From positions 9,920,001 to 9,984,000 of the forward strand of contig NC_003284.9 of assembly GCF_000002985.6 (NCBI RefSeq): a stretch of 64,000 nt of DNA. Reading direction: 5' to 3'. The DNA is from Caenorhabditis elegans. Its lineage: Eukaryota > Nematoda > Chromadorea > Rhabditida > Rhabditidae. Every line of letters begins with the position of its first letter. Position 1 is the first letter of the stretch. Both the position numbers and the translations under genes were made by a program. Positions 39,036-57,649 of this stretch are shown piece after piece. The notes beneath the pieces are model-generated. The model was given only the letters and a program-made list of their open reading frames with translations. It was not told the DNA's origin and ran no database searches.

Positions 39036-42000
39036 ATGTTCAACACAAGATGGAAGGTGTTCATATTTTTGGCACTATGCTATCGAATATCACATGGAGA
39101 AGAGTTGGATAAGAAAAAGTTACAGTAAGTTTTTTAATTCTTTGATGGTGACGAGTGTTAAAATAATAATATTCCTCAAAGTTCACCTTTATCATGAACT
39201 TGCCGTTTCGCAGCAAAACAAGAAAGCAAATGATTGATTTTGAAAGAATCTAACAGAACGTTTTTTTTTTAGAAAAGAGGCATACGACATGTTTATGCAT
39301 GGATACAATTCTTACATGAACTACGCATTTCCTGCTGATGAGCTCATGCCCCTTTCATGCAAAGGACGGATCCGAGGTGTGACCCCCAGCCGAGGAGATG
39401 TTGACGATGTCCTGGGAAAGTGAGTTGTCAGACAGAATGTGATTTAACATCTATTCAACATTCAAATTACAGCTTTTCGGTGACTTTATTGGACAGCCTG
39501 GATACCTTGGTTGTAATGAATGAGCTTGATGAGTTTGAAAAAGCTATAGACTTGGTTATCAAACATGTGCGATTTGATTCTGATCACGTTGTCAGTGTTT
39601 TTGAAACTAATATCAGAGTTCTCGGTGGTTTGATCTCAGGTTCGAATTACTAAGCAAAAACATGTGTAACAACATCACTTCTTTCAGCTCACGTGTTGGC
39701 AGAATTAGTAAAAGAAAAGTACCCAAATCGGCTGACAACTTATGATAATCAGCTGCTCAAAATGGCGACTGAAGTTGGAAATCGACTACTCCCTGCTTTC
39801 AATACAACCAGTGGCTTGCCATTTAGTAGGATCAACTTGAAACATGGTATGCAAGATCACTTGAAAAGACAGAAGGATACATGTACGGCTTGCGGAGGAA
39901 CAATGATTTTGGAATTTGCTGCTCTTACAAGTTTGACCGGTGACCCAATTTATGAGAAGAAAGCAAGGAAAGCTATGGACTTCTTATGGCAACAACGTCA
40001 CAGATCTTCTGACCTGATGGGTACTGTGCTCAATGTTCATTCAGGAGATTGGACACGACGGGAAAGTGGAATTGGAGCAGGAATAGATTCTTATTACGAG
40101 TATACTCTCAAAGCTTACATTCTCCTTGGTGATGAAAGTTATCTTGACAGATTCAATAAGGTAGATTGCATAATATGTTTATAATTTATTCTAAAAGATC
40201 AACCATTACAGCACTATGAAGCTATCAAAAGATACATCAACAAGGGTCCAATATTTGTCGACGTACACATGCATAGGCCAACAGTTGCCACAAGGGGCTT
40301 CATGGACTCTCTTCTCGCTTTTTGGCCCGGCTTACAAGTATTGAAAGGAGATGTCAAGGAAGCAATTGAAATGCATGAAATGCTGTTCCAAGTCATACAA
40401 AAGCACAAGTTCTTGCCTGAGGCTTTCACTCATGATTTTCAAGTACACTGGGCTGAACACCCAATCCGACCTGAATTTGTAGAAAGTACCTACTTCTTGT
40501 ATCGAGCTACCAAGGATCCCCATTACTTGCATGTTGCGAAGCAGGTTAGTGCAACACAATTGAAAACATATTTTGAAAAAATATCGTTTATCTATTTCAT
40601 ATAGCTCTAGGCATATTGAGATAAGTTAAATAGCCGCATCAGATAAAAAGTATACATTTTCAGCAAGCTTAAAATTTCCAGATTATGGATAGTATCAACA
40701 AGTATGTGAAAGTGCCTTGCGGATTTGCTGCTTTAAAAGATATTCGAACTATGGTCAAAGAAGATCAAATGGAATCGTTCGTACTTTCGGAAACTTTCAA
40801 ATATCTCTACATGATCTTCACTGATCCTGAAGATCTAATGTTTGATCCCGATCACTACGTACTTACCACAGAGGCTCACTTCTTGCCTTTAAGCATTGGA
40901 CACAAGGAGAAAATAGAAAATAAAATAAACCCACGTCGAATGATATTGCGAGCGGACGAGCCACAGCAGAAAAACTACGTGTGTGCAAACCCAATCGATT
41001 TCACGAAGTTACCCACTGAACGGGAAGAAGCCCAATTGATAAGAGAAAGGACGAAAATTATGTTGGGAGAGCTTAGAAATGGGGCGAGTGCAGGTGGTGC
41101 AGCACCGGGCAACATGATATGTGAATCTCCGTAAGTGCATACTTTTGCGAAGCCTTTCGTTTGAAGGATTGAACCAGCAAGTTAACAAAATTTTGTTTTG
41201 GAAGAATTCAAAGATTAATGGTTTTAGGGCCGACAGAATTCGAGCATGGGCGTTTTCGTCAAGTAACCAAGAACACGTCAAACAATTGGTTATGATGGGG
41301 ATTGAACTCATTACCTTGAGTGATGGCCGTTTGCATTTAAGCCATAAATCAGTAAACGTGAGTGAAATTTCCTTGAACTCTAAATAATTTGGAAACAGGA
41401 TGAAACATTTATTTTTCAAATAATGTTCAATATCTTAAGATCAAAAAAGGAACCATAATGTTAGACTTTGTTTACTATTAGTTATGTATTAGTAATGATC
41501 CTCCCTTTAGCCTTTATTTTCCACCTTTTAAAAAAGTTATCGATTTATTCATCATCCATAATGTGAAGAATGTTATTGAAAAATGGCCAAAAAAAAAACA
41601 ATTGTATCTGTTACAGAACGAGAAAAGTAAACGTGTGTTATTTTTCCCACTCTTTCAAAAGTTTTAATTCCTCACAAGTTGCTAGAAATTATAAATAGGA
41701 TAGAGAATTTATATTTAAAGATAAATTATTTCTTGTTTAATTATGCTAAATCATCTGAACTCAAAACTTTGCATGACATATGTATTTTGTCTTGTTTTTC
41801 TTTTTGCTAGAACTTTTTTACCCTTTCAGCAACACGCAATGCCCTTTTTTGAGATATGTTTTTTATTGAAACCCACTTTAAAGTAGACCTTATGCCTGGA
41901 TTATTTTTCGTCTCCACCTAACGAACTCATTTTCACACAAGTTACAATAAACTGCGTGTTGCAGGGCAAAAAAGTTACATGTGAAATTGACGACGAACCC

Positions 42001-44316
42001 CTGTGTTGGGATGGGCCCCGAAATGATCCAGCAAGACAGTATGTCACAAACGGACACTTCCTTAATGCGTTTTTCTACCTTTTTGACACTATGTTTATTC
42101 TCGTTCTTTATCTTTTTGCATTTACTTTTCTCATCATTTTCACGTTATTAGGCTTAAAACAATCAAATAGTAACAATGATGTTGTACCGAGGCATCCCCG
42201 TGCACAAATTAATCAAGCGGTCGATTAGAATAATTGTATAATTCCCGTTTGAAATAATTTTCTTGTTAGTTTGATAGGATATCAATTATTGAAAGGGTTA
42301 TTGAAAAGAGATTTCATTAGCAATTATTTATATTCATGTATATCAATTTCACTTCTATTTTCTGTGACTCTGAAAACTGTCTTGCCACGTGTTCATTCAA
42401 ATATCATGTTTTTCCTTCCAACTCCTCATAAACCGTTGTGATAATTGTCTCATTCGCGATTTAATATTTAATTTTAAAGTATAACTTGATGTTTGTAAAT
42501 TGAATTGTTCAAAAATAAACTCTGTTGTTTTAGCAGCTCCTTGACTAAAATTTCATTTTTAGGCAGCTTCACCACTTTATGCAAGATGGGGAATGGAATT
42601 TATGGAGGAAATGCAGCACTATGTCGAACAACTCGATAAATCTGGTAAGTTTTGTTTTGAAAATTTTTAAATGTGCTTTTCATACTCAGTTTGAACGTAC
42701 GACGATTTTGTTTAATTCAATTTTGTAATCATGATTTCCAGGTGGTACTCCTGAGCACACTCAACAGTTCGTGCAAATCCTTAACCGTCCTTATTACGGA
42801 AAACCATACCTACGCGGATCTGCTGCTCAATTTGGACGAGACATTGCAGCAACAAAAGCCCTTGTTGGACGTGCGGCCAAGACAATTCCATTCCGAGCAT
42901 GTGACAAAATTTTGAACGCCGACCAGGTAGTTGGAAAAATTGCAGTTGTCGAAAGGTCGGATTGCGTTTTCCAAGATAAAGCTAGATTTGTGCAACAAGC
43001 TGGAGCTATAGGAATGGTTGTGATTGGTAAAAACAAGAAGTCTAATTGTACTATAAAGTTTTGAACTTTATTTAGATCACGAATCAAATTCACAATACGT
43101 TGGCGATCGGCCAACTTTCTCTATGGCAGTTGACAAGGATGGAAAAGATGATATTGGAATCCCATCCATATTTTTGTTCCGTGCTGAAGGGGACCACTTG
43201 TTACGTTCTTTGAAAATGCATTCCGAAACGGTCATTTCGATATCATCTCATCACCTCTCGATTGGTAAGTTAAAAAACATGGACTTGACTTCGAACTTAA
43301 ATATTTCAGAAAACACAATTGGTCGGCTTTTGCGATATGGCAAAATGTTCAAGTTTCCTGAATACCCACAATGTTCACTCAGAGACGGTGATATTATATT
43401 GCACAATTTGGATTATCCTGAAGTTATTCTCAATCTGCGTTTCAATGGTATTAATCAAGATAGTGATCCAAGACTACATCAAGAAGTAAGACATTAAGAC
43501 TTTCACAAGAAATAACGGTAGAAGTACGACAAGTACTTTTTGCATATAAAATTCACGAGTGCTTAATTATGATCTTCCATAGAAAATTTTTGTGTAGTTT
43601 TTAATAGCTTGAATTTCATTGAAATTGTTCTTATTTGTTTCTCTAATTTCCAAACAGAAGATTTGTACACATGCATTGAAATTTATACACATAATATGTA
43701 TAAGCCAATTGTGGAAAAGTTTCATTAGGTTAATTAAATTAGGAAAATGCCGATTTTGTCACTTTATGTAGATATTGTGACTTCTGGTCAAAAGCTAGCC
43801 ACATACTTTGAGATACTGAAAATAATGTTGTTTCTAAAATCCCATTTTGTTTTAGGCACTCAAGGAGTTTCTGAACAACGCGTTTGAATATGTTTTTTTA
43901 CTGTTTGTCTGAACAAATATTATATAGCACAAAAAATAAAATTTCAGATATTGAGGCAGTCCCGCTTGACATATTACAAGTTTCATATTTCAGATTGTTG
44001 AGCGTCACGTCACAGAACTACAAAAATATCTAGAGTTCAAGGATGCTGACTATGCGTTCCAGTTTTATGAGTTCTTCCGTACGGCAGCATATGGAGCACT
44101 TGATTTGAATGTGGAAAATAGTAAGCTGCTCACAGTAATTTCTGCACTGAGTACGTTAAAAACAAAACCAATTCCACCATCAGTTTTTGCGAGACTTCCC
44201 GGAGAGATTACAAAGGTTGGTTTTTGTCTCGAAAATATATAAAATTCATAGTTTTTTTTTAGGTCCGTTGTATTCCCAGAGGAGAAGAAATGCCGTGTGT
44301 TCGACTATCTACATAA
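39036..44316 (+). CDS. edem-3: EDEM3-type ER degradation-enhancing mannosidase (GH47) with PA domain
   Basis: Long form, thirteen exons: 39036-39124, 39273-39419, 39473-39639, 39688-40160, 40212-40544, 40682-41130, 41228-41357, 42563-42644, 42742-43026, 43076-43264, 43310-43485, 43994-44215, 44263-44316; 931 residues, close to human EDEM3. It trims mannose from misfolded glycoproteins in the ER so that they enter ERAD. Signal peptide 1-20; GH47 domain about 30-500 with [27 protein letters not shown]-type motif, [31 protein letters not shown] and [11 protein letters not shown] domain about 650-775. There is no KDEL-type C-terminus. Two 3' ends exist: exon 41965-42228 can replace all exons from 42563 on (see that entry). 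AATAAA at 44727-44732. The symbol is recalled (ZC506.1), supported by the EDEM3-specific PA domain. Confidence 0.93.
41965..42228 (+). CDS. edem-3: Alternative terminal exon giving a membrane-anchored EDEM isoform
   Basis: A tgttgcag acceptor at 41964 opens an 87-codon exon in phase 0, the same phase as the exon at 42563, so either can follow exon 7 (ending 41357). It encodes a short polar stretch with two Cys, a strong membrane segment rich in Phe/Leu/Ile (about 30 residues) and a basic tail, then TAG at 42226-42228. An AATAAA at 42514-42519 sits just before the next acceptor. The predicted isoform has 683 residues: the whole GH47 domain, no PA domain, and a C-terminal anchor. Confidence 0.8.
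   Translation, partial: GKKVTCEIDDEPLCWDGPRNDPARQYVTNGHFLNAFFYLFDTMFILVLYLFAFTFLIIFTLLGLKQSNSNNDVVPRHPRAQINQAVD
42514..42519 (+). terminator. Poly(A) signal of the short EDEM isoform
   Basis: AATAAA 285 bp past the TAG of the alternative terminal exon and 43 bp before the next acceptor; it fits intronic polyadenylation. Confidence 0.65.
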
Positions 44317-45598
44317 GTCTTAAACAATGTTTTTGCAAACAAAAACAAGCCAGTTTTCCAAATTTTAAAATTCCAAAAAAAATCACAAGCCATACATGTT
44401 CCGTTTCTAAACTTGGGTTAATTGTCTGTTTCTTTCAAAAATTCATATACATATAACATTTGATAATCTATTCAAAAGCAACATTCATGCCTTTAGCAAT
44501 TTCCTGTAAGGTGATAAAATGCGGGTTAAAAATTTGTTTCCTTTTTTCTTCTGTTGTTTATATATTTACTTTGTTCACCGTTTCATCGTAAGCCCACTGA
44601 CGACTTCTTCAACTTCCTCCAAGCAAATGTGTATTTAAATCAACAAAATGTGTGTAGAATTTACTTGTAAATGTTTACTTTTCAATGGTTCACCGGATGC
44701 AATTTTTCAATGTCATTTTCCATCACAATAAAGATTTTCTGTTACTTATCCAAATTCGATCTGGCAGTATTTATATATAGTTGTTATTTAACTGTTTTTG
44801 TTTCACTGGCTTTCCAGTAGTTGTCTGCACTTTTTCCGTTTGTTCTCCTTTGTGAAATACTCGTCACGTCATTTAGAATTGTTATTGTGTTGTTTACGTA
44901 TATTACGAAATCAAAACATAGACACTTCTATTTTTTTCGAACCCTTCATGATTCATGACTTTTGATCATTTGTTTCGTAGTCATTGTTCGAAAATTAAAC
45001 AACATTGATTTTTTAAAAACATCTATTTCTCCTGTCTGACTTTGAAATTTTGTGCAATCTGATAAAATGTTTTTATAATACGTAGGCTAGACAAAATATT
45101 TTCACAAAAAATAAATTTCTTATCAATTAGTTTCCGTTTTGCACAATTTTAGTTTCCTTGAAAAATAAAAACTACAAACTTGTTTGATTGATGTGAAAAC
45201 ATTATTTATTGTGCCCATCTAGATAGCATACAAACAATAGAGATTTTGAAAGAAATGACTTGTCACGAGAAAATTTCAAGTGGCTTCCGCTTTGGTCACT
45301 GAATTTAAAAGCTTCTGGAAGACATAGATTTTTTTCAAGTTTTCAAATTTGTTCAAATTGTTTTAAACGAAAAGTACACAAATTAGAAGGATTAATCTTT
45401 TCTTTTCATCTCCATCAGATTTCTCTGCACCCGTAAGAGTGTCTTCATGTCGTGCAACACATGGTCCGATTTCTTATCAACTTACTCTCTCCAATTTCTC
45501 TCTTTTGCCCTATCGAACGATCATTTCTCTTTGTCGTTTTTTTCTGTTTCACGCAGCATTGTTCTAAAGTATAAAACGTTACTTTTAGTAGATTTCAG
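44317..45598. other. Intergenic, EDEM 3' UTR and pssy-1 promoter
   Basis: It contains AATAAA at 44727-44732 for the long EDEM transcript. The right end carries a gatttcag acceptor immediately before the pssy-1 ATG. Nothing else recognised. The 1.28-kb spacing argues against an operon. Confidence 0.5.
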
Positions 45599-48208
45599 AT
45601 GGCCGACGACGTCTTAGGGACACCCGACAACATGACGCCTCGAAAAAGAAAGAACAGGTATTTTATTTAAAAGTTTGAAATGAAGTACATACTGTTAATT
45701 TGAAAATTTTCAATTTTCACTTCAGATCGAACAATGAACAACCTGAAGAGATGCATCTATTAGACGACAGAGTTGGGGATGCAGCAGCCACAACAGAAGC
45801 AGAAGCGGATTCCGACGACGAAAGGTCGGTTGTCTATTTGTGTTTTAGAGACACGAGTTCTTCTCGTTTCTCACATTTAACATGTCTCGAATACCTTTTT
45901 TCACAGTGAGAAAAGAGTGCGCAGAAACAAATCACGCCGTCAGTTGGAAAGTACACACTTTCAAATGGTGAATGAACGAGTTGTCGAGGATATCACGGTG
46001 GATTTTCTTTATAAACCACATACATTGACAATTCTTGGACTGCTGGTTGTTTTCATTTCCTATAAAGCTTTTACTGGGTGAGTTGGTTTCTACACACAAC
46101 TTGTATGCTTCAAACTTGTGAATGATCCAATAGATATTGAACATAAAAACCAAAAAATGCATTTTTGAAGTGATTATCGTTATCGTGTATTCTCTATTAG
46201 TGCTGCATGCAACACCAATTTCCAGGTCCTTTTTTAATGCAGCACTATTAGAGACTGCAGTACTACTGGAGACGGCAGCACTAATTTTCGAGCGGCTACT
46301 TTCAGTTGGAGATCGCTGGATTTTAGTCAAAAAAAAACTCCATTTTTAAGCAGAAATTCATTAACATTGTCAACTTTTGCAACAAAAAGACCCGATAATT
46401 CAATTATTATTCAAATTTCTCATCGACACCGTTTTTTAGTCTTGAATATTAATAGCTTCAACATAAATTTTTGAAAGAGATTCCAAAGATCTTTTAAAAA
46501 TTCAGAAAGATTTAAATATAGTGCGCTCATAAAAAGGCATTAACTGTAATTTTTAACTACTTAGTTACGCAAATAATTAAATAACAGAGAGAAGTATGAA
46601 AAAACTTAATAATACTCTTTTTGCAAAATGTGGTGAACTCTGAAATTTTCTGAACGTTCACTTCGATTTCACTACTAAATTCAAAATTACCAAAACATTT
46701 TTTACAGATTCACAGAAGAGGCAAATGCAACAGATCGAAATGTGTACGACGGACTTCTCGGAACACTCGCTCTTTTTCTTGTTGTCAGCGCACTCGCATT
46801 TCCTAACGGTCCGTATTCAATATCCTCATACCGCTTTAAACGGCTAGTTTTACAGGGCCCTTCATCCGACCGCATCCAGTTTTCTGGCGAATTGTGTTTG
46901 GAGTCTCTGTTGTCTACCTTATGTTGCTTCAATTCACCCTTTTCCAAACCTACACGGACATTAAAACTGTGCTAACGTGGCTTGATCCAAAAGGACTGGG
47001 AAATGAAGATCTTGTGGAAAAGGAATACGCCATCAACTGCTCTGATGTTTCTCTTGAAAGACTTTGGAGTCACATGGACATCTTTGCAGTTGGACATTTT
47101 ACTGGATGGGCAATGAAAGCACTGCTCATTCGACACGGAGTTCTGTGTTGGTACATTAGTATTGCTTGGGAACTCACTGAGGTTTGAAACATATATACTA
47201 ATCATGAACTATTTTTGCAAGTTTTAGATCGTTTTTACCCAACTTCTTCCAAATTTTGCCGAATGTTGGTGGGATGCAATAATTCTAGATGTTCTCATTT
47301 GCAATGGACTTGGAATCTTCGCTGGCCTTCAAATCTGCAAATGGCTTTCAATGCGTAATTTTCATTGGGAGAGCATAAAGCACATTAAGACGAACCGTGG
47401 CCGTTTTAAGAGAATGGTTATGCAATTCACACCGGAAAGCTGGAATGATGTGAGTAATAAAATCCGCGTAACTTAAAAACGGTTTTTTGTTGCAGTTCGA
47501 TTGGGGATCCTTCACAGTAACGATTAAGAGAACAATGTCGGTTTATGTTTTTGTTCTGATTTGGTTGCTAACCGAGCTGAACACATTCTTCATGAAACAC
47601 GTGTTTTCTGTGGACACAAAACATCCAGTTGTCTTTTGGAGACTTATTCTCATTGCATTTATCTCTGCTCCTTCAATTCGTCAATTTTACCTCTACGCTA
47701 CGGATCCTCTAATCAAGCGTCTTGGTATGCAATGCTGGGTGTATTTGGCAGTGTGTGCATTGGAAGCGGCCATTTGTGTTAAGTTTGGTATCCACATGTT
47801 CCCACGAGTAGCGATTACGCCGATTGTTATTTGGATTTTGTTCTTGGTGAGTAACGGATTGAATCATCATAGATTTGAAGGCAGAGTTGTATTATTTCTT
47901 GTTCTTCTTTAATGGACGTTTAAAAGATAATTTTTATAGAGGCAACACACTATTAACTGGAATATTTCAGTACAAATTTTGAATGAATATATACTGACTA
48001 CTATTTTTTTCAGATTGTTGGTACATTCTTCAGCGTTTGGTTCTCGGTGTGGTGGGCAAAGCGTTCTTCAGCTACTACTGAAATTGAGATCGACGGCGAG
48101 AACTGTGACATTTATCTAGATTCGTCACATGAAAACCTCGGGGCAATTCACGATGATGTTCGTCGCAGACGCCGAGATCTCGGATTCTCTGAATCTGATC
48201 TCAACTGA
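45599..48208 (+). CDS. pssy-1: Phosphatidylserine synthase
   Basis: Eight exons: 45599-45657, 45726-45824, 45907-46077, 46708-46808, 46856-47181, 47228-47449, 47496-47846, 48014-48208; 507 residues. It exchanges the head group of phosphatidylcholine or phosphatidylethanolamine for serine on the ER. The N-terminus is charged (MTPRKRKNR and an acidic stretch). Several membrane segments follow from about residue 88. The family core is clear: AECWWDAIILDVLICNGLGI (about 260-285), preceded by VGHFTGWAMKALLIRH and WELTE. The C-terminal tail is polar and Arg-rich (RRRRDLGFSESD). The ATG directly follows an acceptor, so trans-splicing is likely. Intron 4 is 47 nt. It converges with mgl-1, with 420 bp between stop codons. 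Identity fits the recalled locus ZC506.3. Confidence 0.95.
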
Positions 48209-48628
48209 TGTGATCAACTTTCAACATTAGAAAGTGTCAAATGTTTGCGCTTTCACGCTTTCCTTCTCTCAATTTATATGTTTCATACGTTCTCAAATTT
48301 CAGGTCTAGACATTTTTCTAATGTTTTCTTACTTATTTTATATTTTTATTGCCCATTTCTCGGACATATCTTATATATGATTCCATGTTTCTTTTAATTT
48401 GGAAAATGTTTTTAGGAGATTTATAATAATAATCTGCAGGAATGCAATTCGAAATTTTCTCACTTTTCCTGTTTGCTATGTCATTTTTTGTCAATCCAAT
48501 CAGTTCAATCTCAAATCGTGTTCGTCCGAATAGTTCATTCATTCCGTATCAAAAGAAAGAATTATCGATAAACAATTTTCGTTATCAGGTATATTGATAC
48601 ATATGCACAATAAATTAATGGATATCAT
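48209..48628. other. Convergent 3' region of pssy-1 and mgl-1
   Basis: Contains both 3' UTRs. No canonical AATAAA is obvious for pssy-1. Nothing else recognised. Confidence 0.5.
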
Positions 48629-53981
<5,353 letters not shown>

Positions 53982-56900
53982 GTGTCGAATTATTGAAGGG
54001 GGTTTCTGAAAAGTTGACAAGCTAGAAAAAAGAACGGAAACAAAATGAAGTTGTCTTTGTTTCCCACGCGCTATCCACACTATGACTATTTTTCATTTTT
54101 CCTGTCATGAAAACCCACAAGGATTTTGGCGTGATTGCGAATTAATCGATGTAAAACGATAATTTATTTAAATCGAAATGGTTAATGGGTAGTGCGGAAA
54201 ATACAAATAAATTTCAGTACTACCGTAGGTTTTTTTTTGTATTTCTACAATTGTTACAATTTTTGGTATATAAAAGAGTCTCAGATGTACAATAGTCTTA
54301 AAACAACCGGCGGTAGTGATTAAACAAATGGTTAAGACAATCAAGGAACTGTTGGTTGAGCAGATGCAACCAGCGTTGCTCAAGACTCCATTTTTTGTCC
54401 ATTATTTCGCGATTTTTTTCTTATAGTTTTTGTTCCAAAAAATTTCGGAACTCATTTTCCTATCATCCATGTACATACTAATGGGCCATAATGTGTTTTT
54501 TCGATTTGGATTCAAGCATCTTCTCCCTCTCAAAAGAATGGATTTAACAATGAGCCGCCGATGTGTAGGAAAAAAGTTGAAGAAACGAAAAATGAAAGGA
54601 AGATTCTATGCCACCGCCACCCCTATTACGTATTTTTGCGGCGGCGACGTGTGCGTAGAAATTCGAGATTCTTAACGGGAGGAAACCAATAATGGGAGAA
54701 AATGGGAAAAAAAAGAAACATTACATAACAAAAACTGTCTTATAAAATTAGGTGGGAGGAAAAAGTTGTCTGGTGTATTTGTAAAGGATTTGGATTTGTG
54801 CACAAAATAAAAGGCAATAAATGACTTTTTACAAAGTTATTGTAAAGAATGTTCTAATCGGTAGGTAAGTTATCTCAAAAAAGGATGGGATCATAAAAAA
54901 ATAATCTCCCTATACAAGTTGCTGACACCTACTTGGCTTCTTGTACTTATTCAACAAAAAAAAATACTTTGGAGTTGGGAGCAGAGCATGAATCAAGAAT
55001 AATTGATCTCCGAATTTAATTATCACAAAAAAAAAGAAACCAAAACGTTCAAAAACACCCAGTTTTGTGTATACATTTTTCAAATTTGGCAGTTCATAAT
55101 TTTGGAAAGTGTTTTATTCACATGGCGTTATCACGTAACGGTTGTAATTGTGTAAAGTAAGAAAAAACGAACATATTATTTGAAAGTGAAGAATTGTACA
55201 ATCCCTAAAGGAATCAAAAAACTTTTTAAAAGTGTATGTATTTACTTCATTTTTCTTCCTCAAAAATAATAGTTTTTGTAACAGTTTTGATATTGGTTTA
55301 ATTGGCAACAATTTTGAAAATGCACTCCACGGACAATTATTTGTATTTTTAAAAGTCATATTTTTTTTTTGCTCAGCGCAGATTTACTATTTTCGATTAG
55401 AATTCTGAGGTTTTCATCATTTCTTTTTTCAATGTGTTTCATTTTACATTACGTTTCAATTTTTCATTTAGTAGTGACACTTTACCTAACAGTAACTTCC
55501 AATTATATATGTTGTTAGTATAAGTTTGAAATTTACTCGAGGTCAACAGTCTAACATTTTTGAAAGTTTGAAATTTAGGGCAATATTTGTGAGATGAGAG
55601 AATGGAACGGTTTTCGAGGGCTCATTATAAGTTTCAATGAAAGTGAGTGAGTTAACTAATAATAGTCTTTATGTCATGAGTCTGGGACGACGTCTATATT
55701 TTTCAGTTAATAATTGTCGCCATTACCAGCCCAATTGTGATGGGCTTTCCCCATTTATTTATTAAAATAAACTTTCGCTTACCGGTACCATGATTTGAGT
55801 ATTGAATAAAAATAAAGTTTTCAACTCTAGAAATGGATTTTAAGAGAATGGAAAGGATAAGAGGGCGTTAGTCTTGTGTGACACAACACAAGCAGCCGGG
55901 GCACACGGGGGCAGATTCGGTTAACAAGGCGAGAGGCGAAACACGATCCGTGCTATTCTAATGAGCACTATGAGTATGGAAACTCTTGTTCCCTATATAC
56001 ATTCATATGTGTCGTTTGCATGTCTGTCGTTTTCTGAAGGGGACCGCCGGTCTCCACCCATTTCGTCGACCTCTAGCCAATTTTCGGAGCAGTAGGAGTA
56101 AGCAGCAAAGAAGGAATCCAAATCCGGGCGGCGCCGGAAGGACCTGCCTTCATCTGCTCCTCTCCTCAAACGCTACATCAGAAGCCGGTCGCACGCGACA
56201 AAAATTTCCATAATTCTCAATAAGGGCGCACTTTTATTCTTTCTAGAAGCAAGATTTGCATGTGTTGGAAAATAAAAACATACCTTACCCGAAATGTTTG
56301 CCTCATGAATGTGATTTTTGTTAAAGAAGTGAATACTGCTCCATAAGAATTTCTGATAACAGATAGATATCAATATTGAAGGTCTCCAAGTTCTGCAAAA
56401 TCAAAAAAAAAATTACATATAAACGGTAGCTAAAATCAGTACGATCAATAAAGTGATAAAGTTATCAATCTGTTTCTAATTGTTCAGAATTGTTTTAAAC
56501 GAGTCATCTTAATTCTGATACATAAATCACGTCTTAATCTCTATGAATGTTACCAGTGCATCAAATACAAAATTCTAAAGTGTTGTCAGTTGCAAAAAAA
56601 CCACTAACTCAAAAATATGCATAAGGAAGAATTAATGAAGCGACCAAGAACCAAAAAGACAGCCGGAATCTGCCCTTCTGACGCGGAAGATAACTCATTA
56701 AAATGTGGACTCCAGAGCTGGCCACAGAATAGAAATAAGTGGGAATAGAAAAGAATGAGATCTTAGATTTATAACTCGTCATTTTTTTTGCGAAATTCTA
56801 CTGAGGTGTGGTAGTGGTGATACGATGAATGCGATGAGTAGCAAGCAGAAAAGAACTGAGCTGGAAAAAACGGAATGGATGAGGAGAACGGCACTTCTAT

Positions 56901-57435
56901 CTAGTACTGAATTTTAAAGTTGGAAGACGAAGAAAACAAGTGATGATGGTGAGAGTGAACAACAGACAACGATTGGTACAGCTTTTGTCGGCACCTCAAT
57001 TTTTTTTTGATCTCTAGGCATCCGGAAATTTTGAATATTCGTCGAATTCAGTTTTATTCTAATGCGTATTGTGAACAATAATCTGCTGAATTATTTAAAA
57101 CATTTCAATATGGTTTGGATTTTCAAATCAGATTACTGTTTTCACTTTTATTAAACCGACTGTGTCTTTAAAAAATCTGAAAATAAATAAACTACAATTT
57201 GCAAAATTCTTTTTACTGAACCAAATTTTACAATTATATCTAGAAGATGTATGAGTTTCTGATATTCCTCGAAGATGAAGGTTCTTGACTTGCGACCTCC
57301 GTATGATTAATGTTAATTTTTTGATTGGGAATCAGTTCTAAATGTATAAACGTAACTACGATGCTGTAAAAAATTACCATAAACTTGTGAAAAAAAAAAA
57401 TTATTTCACATACAGTTTTCAGCCTAATTTGCGGG

Positions 57436-57470
57436 AAAAAATGAATCGTCCGTTAGACGATTCATTTTTT
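57436..57470. repeat. Perfect 15-bp hairpin with A/T ends
   Basis: The arms 57436-57450 and 57456-57470 are exact reverse complements around a 5-nt loop (CGTTA). It has the look of a terminator or a small palindromic insertion; it lies about 180 bp past the end of the candidate gene at 57650 on the minus strand. Confidence 0.7.
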
Positions 57471-57649
57471 TAGATTTCTAAAAACCTTCGCAATTGCTGT
57501 GAACAAAAACAAAAAAAAAGTTTATAAAATTTTTAAATAGGAAAATAAAAGTTCAATAAAGCATAGGTCAAACTATGATGTCGTTTCAACTCTGTCATTG
57601 AAGACGCCTTCTAGTGGAGGATTTTACAAGCAAAACTTATGCTGAAGAA

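Noticed and set aside
38776-39237. 153-codon ORF on + overlapping the EDEM first exon
   Set aside because: It is in a different frame from the well-supported EDEM exon 1 and shows no conserved domain.
54430-54675. 81-codon basic ORF on +
   Set aside because: No splice context or domain; amino-acid mix follows base composition.
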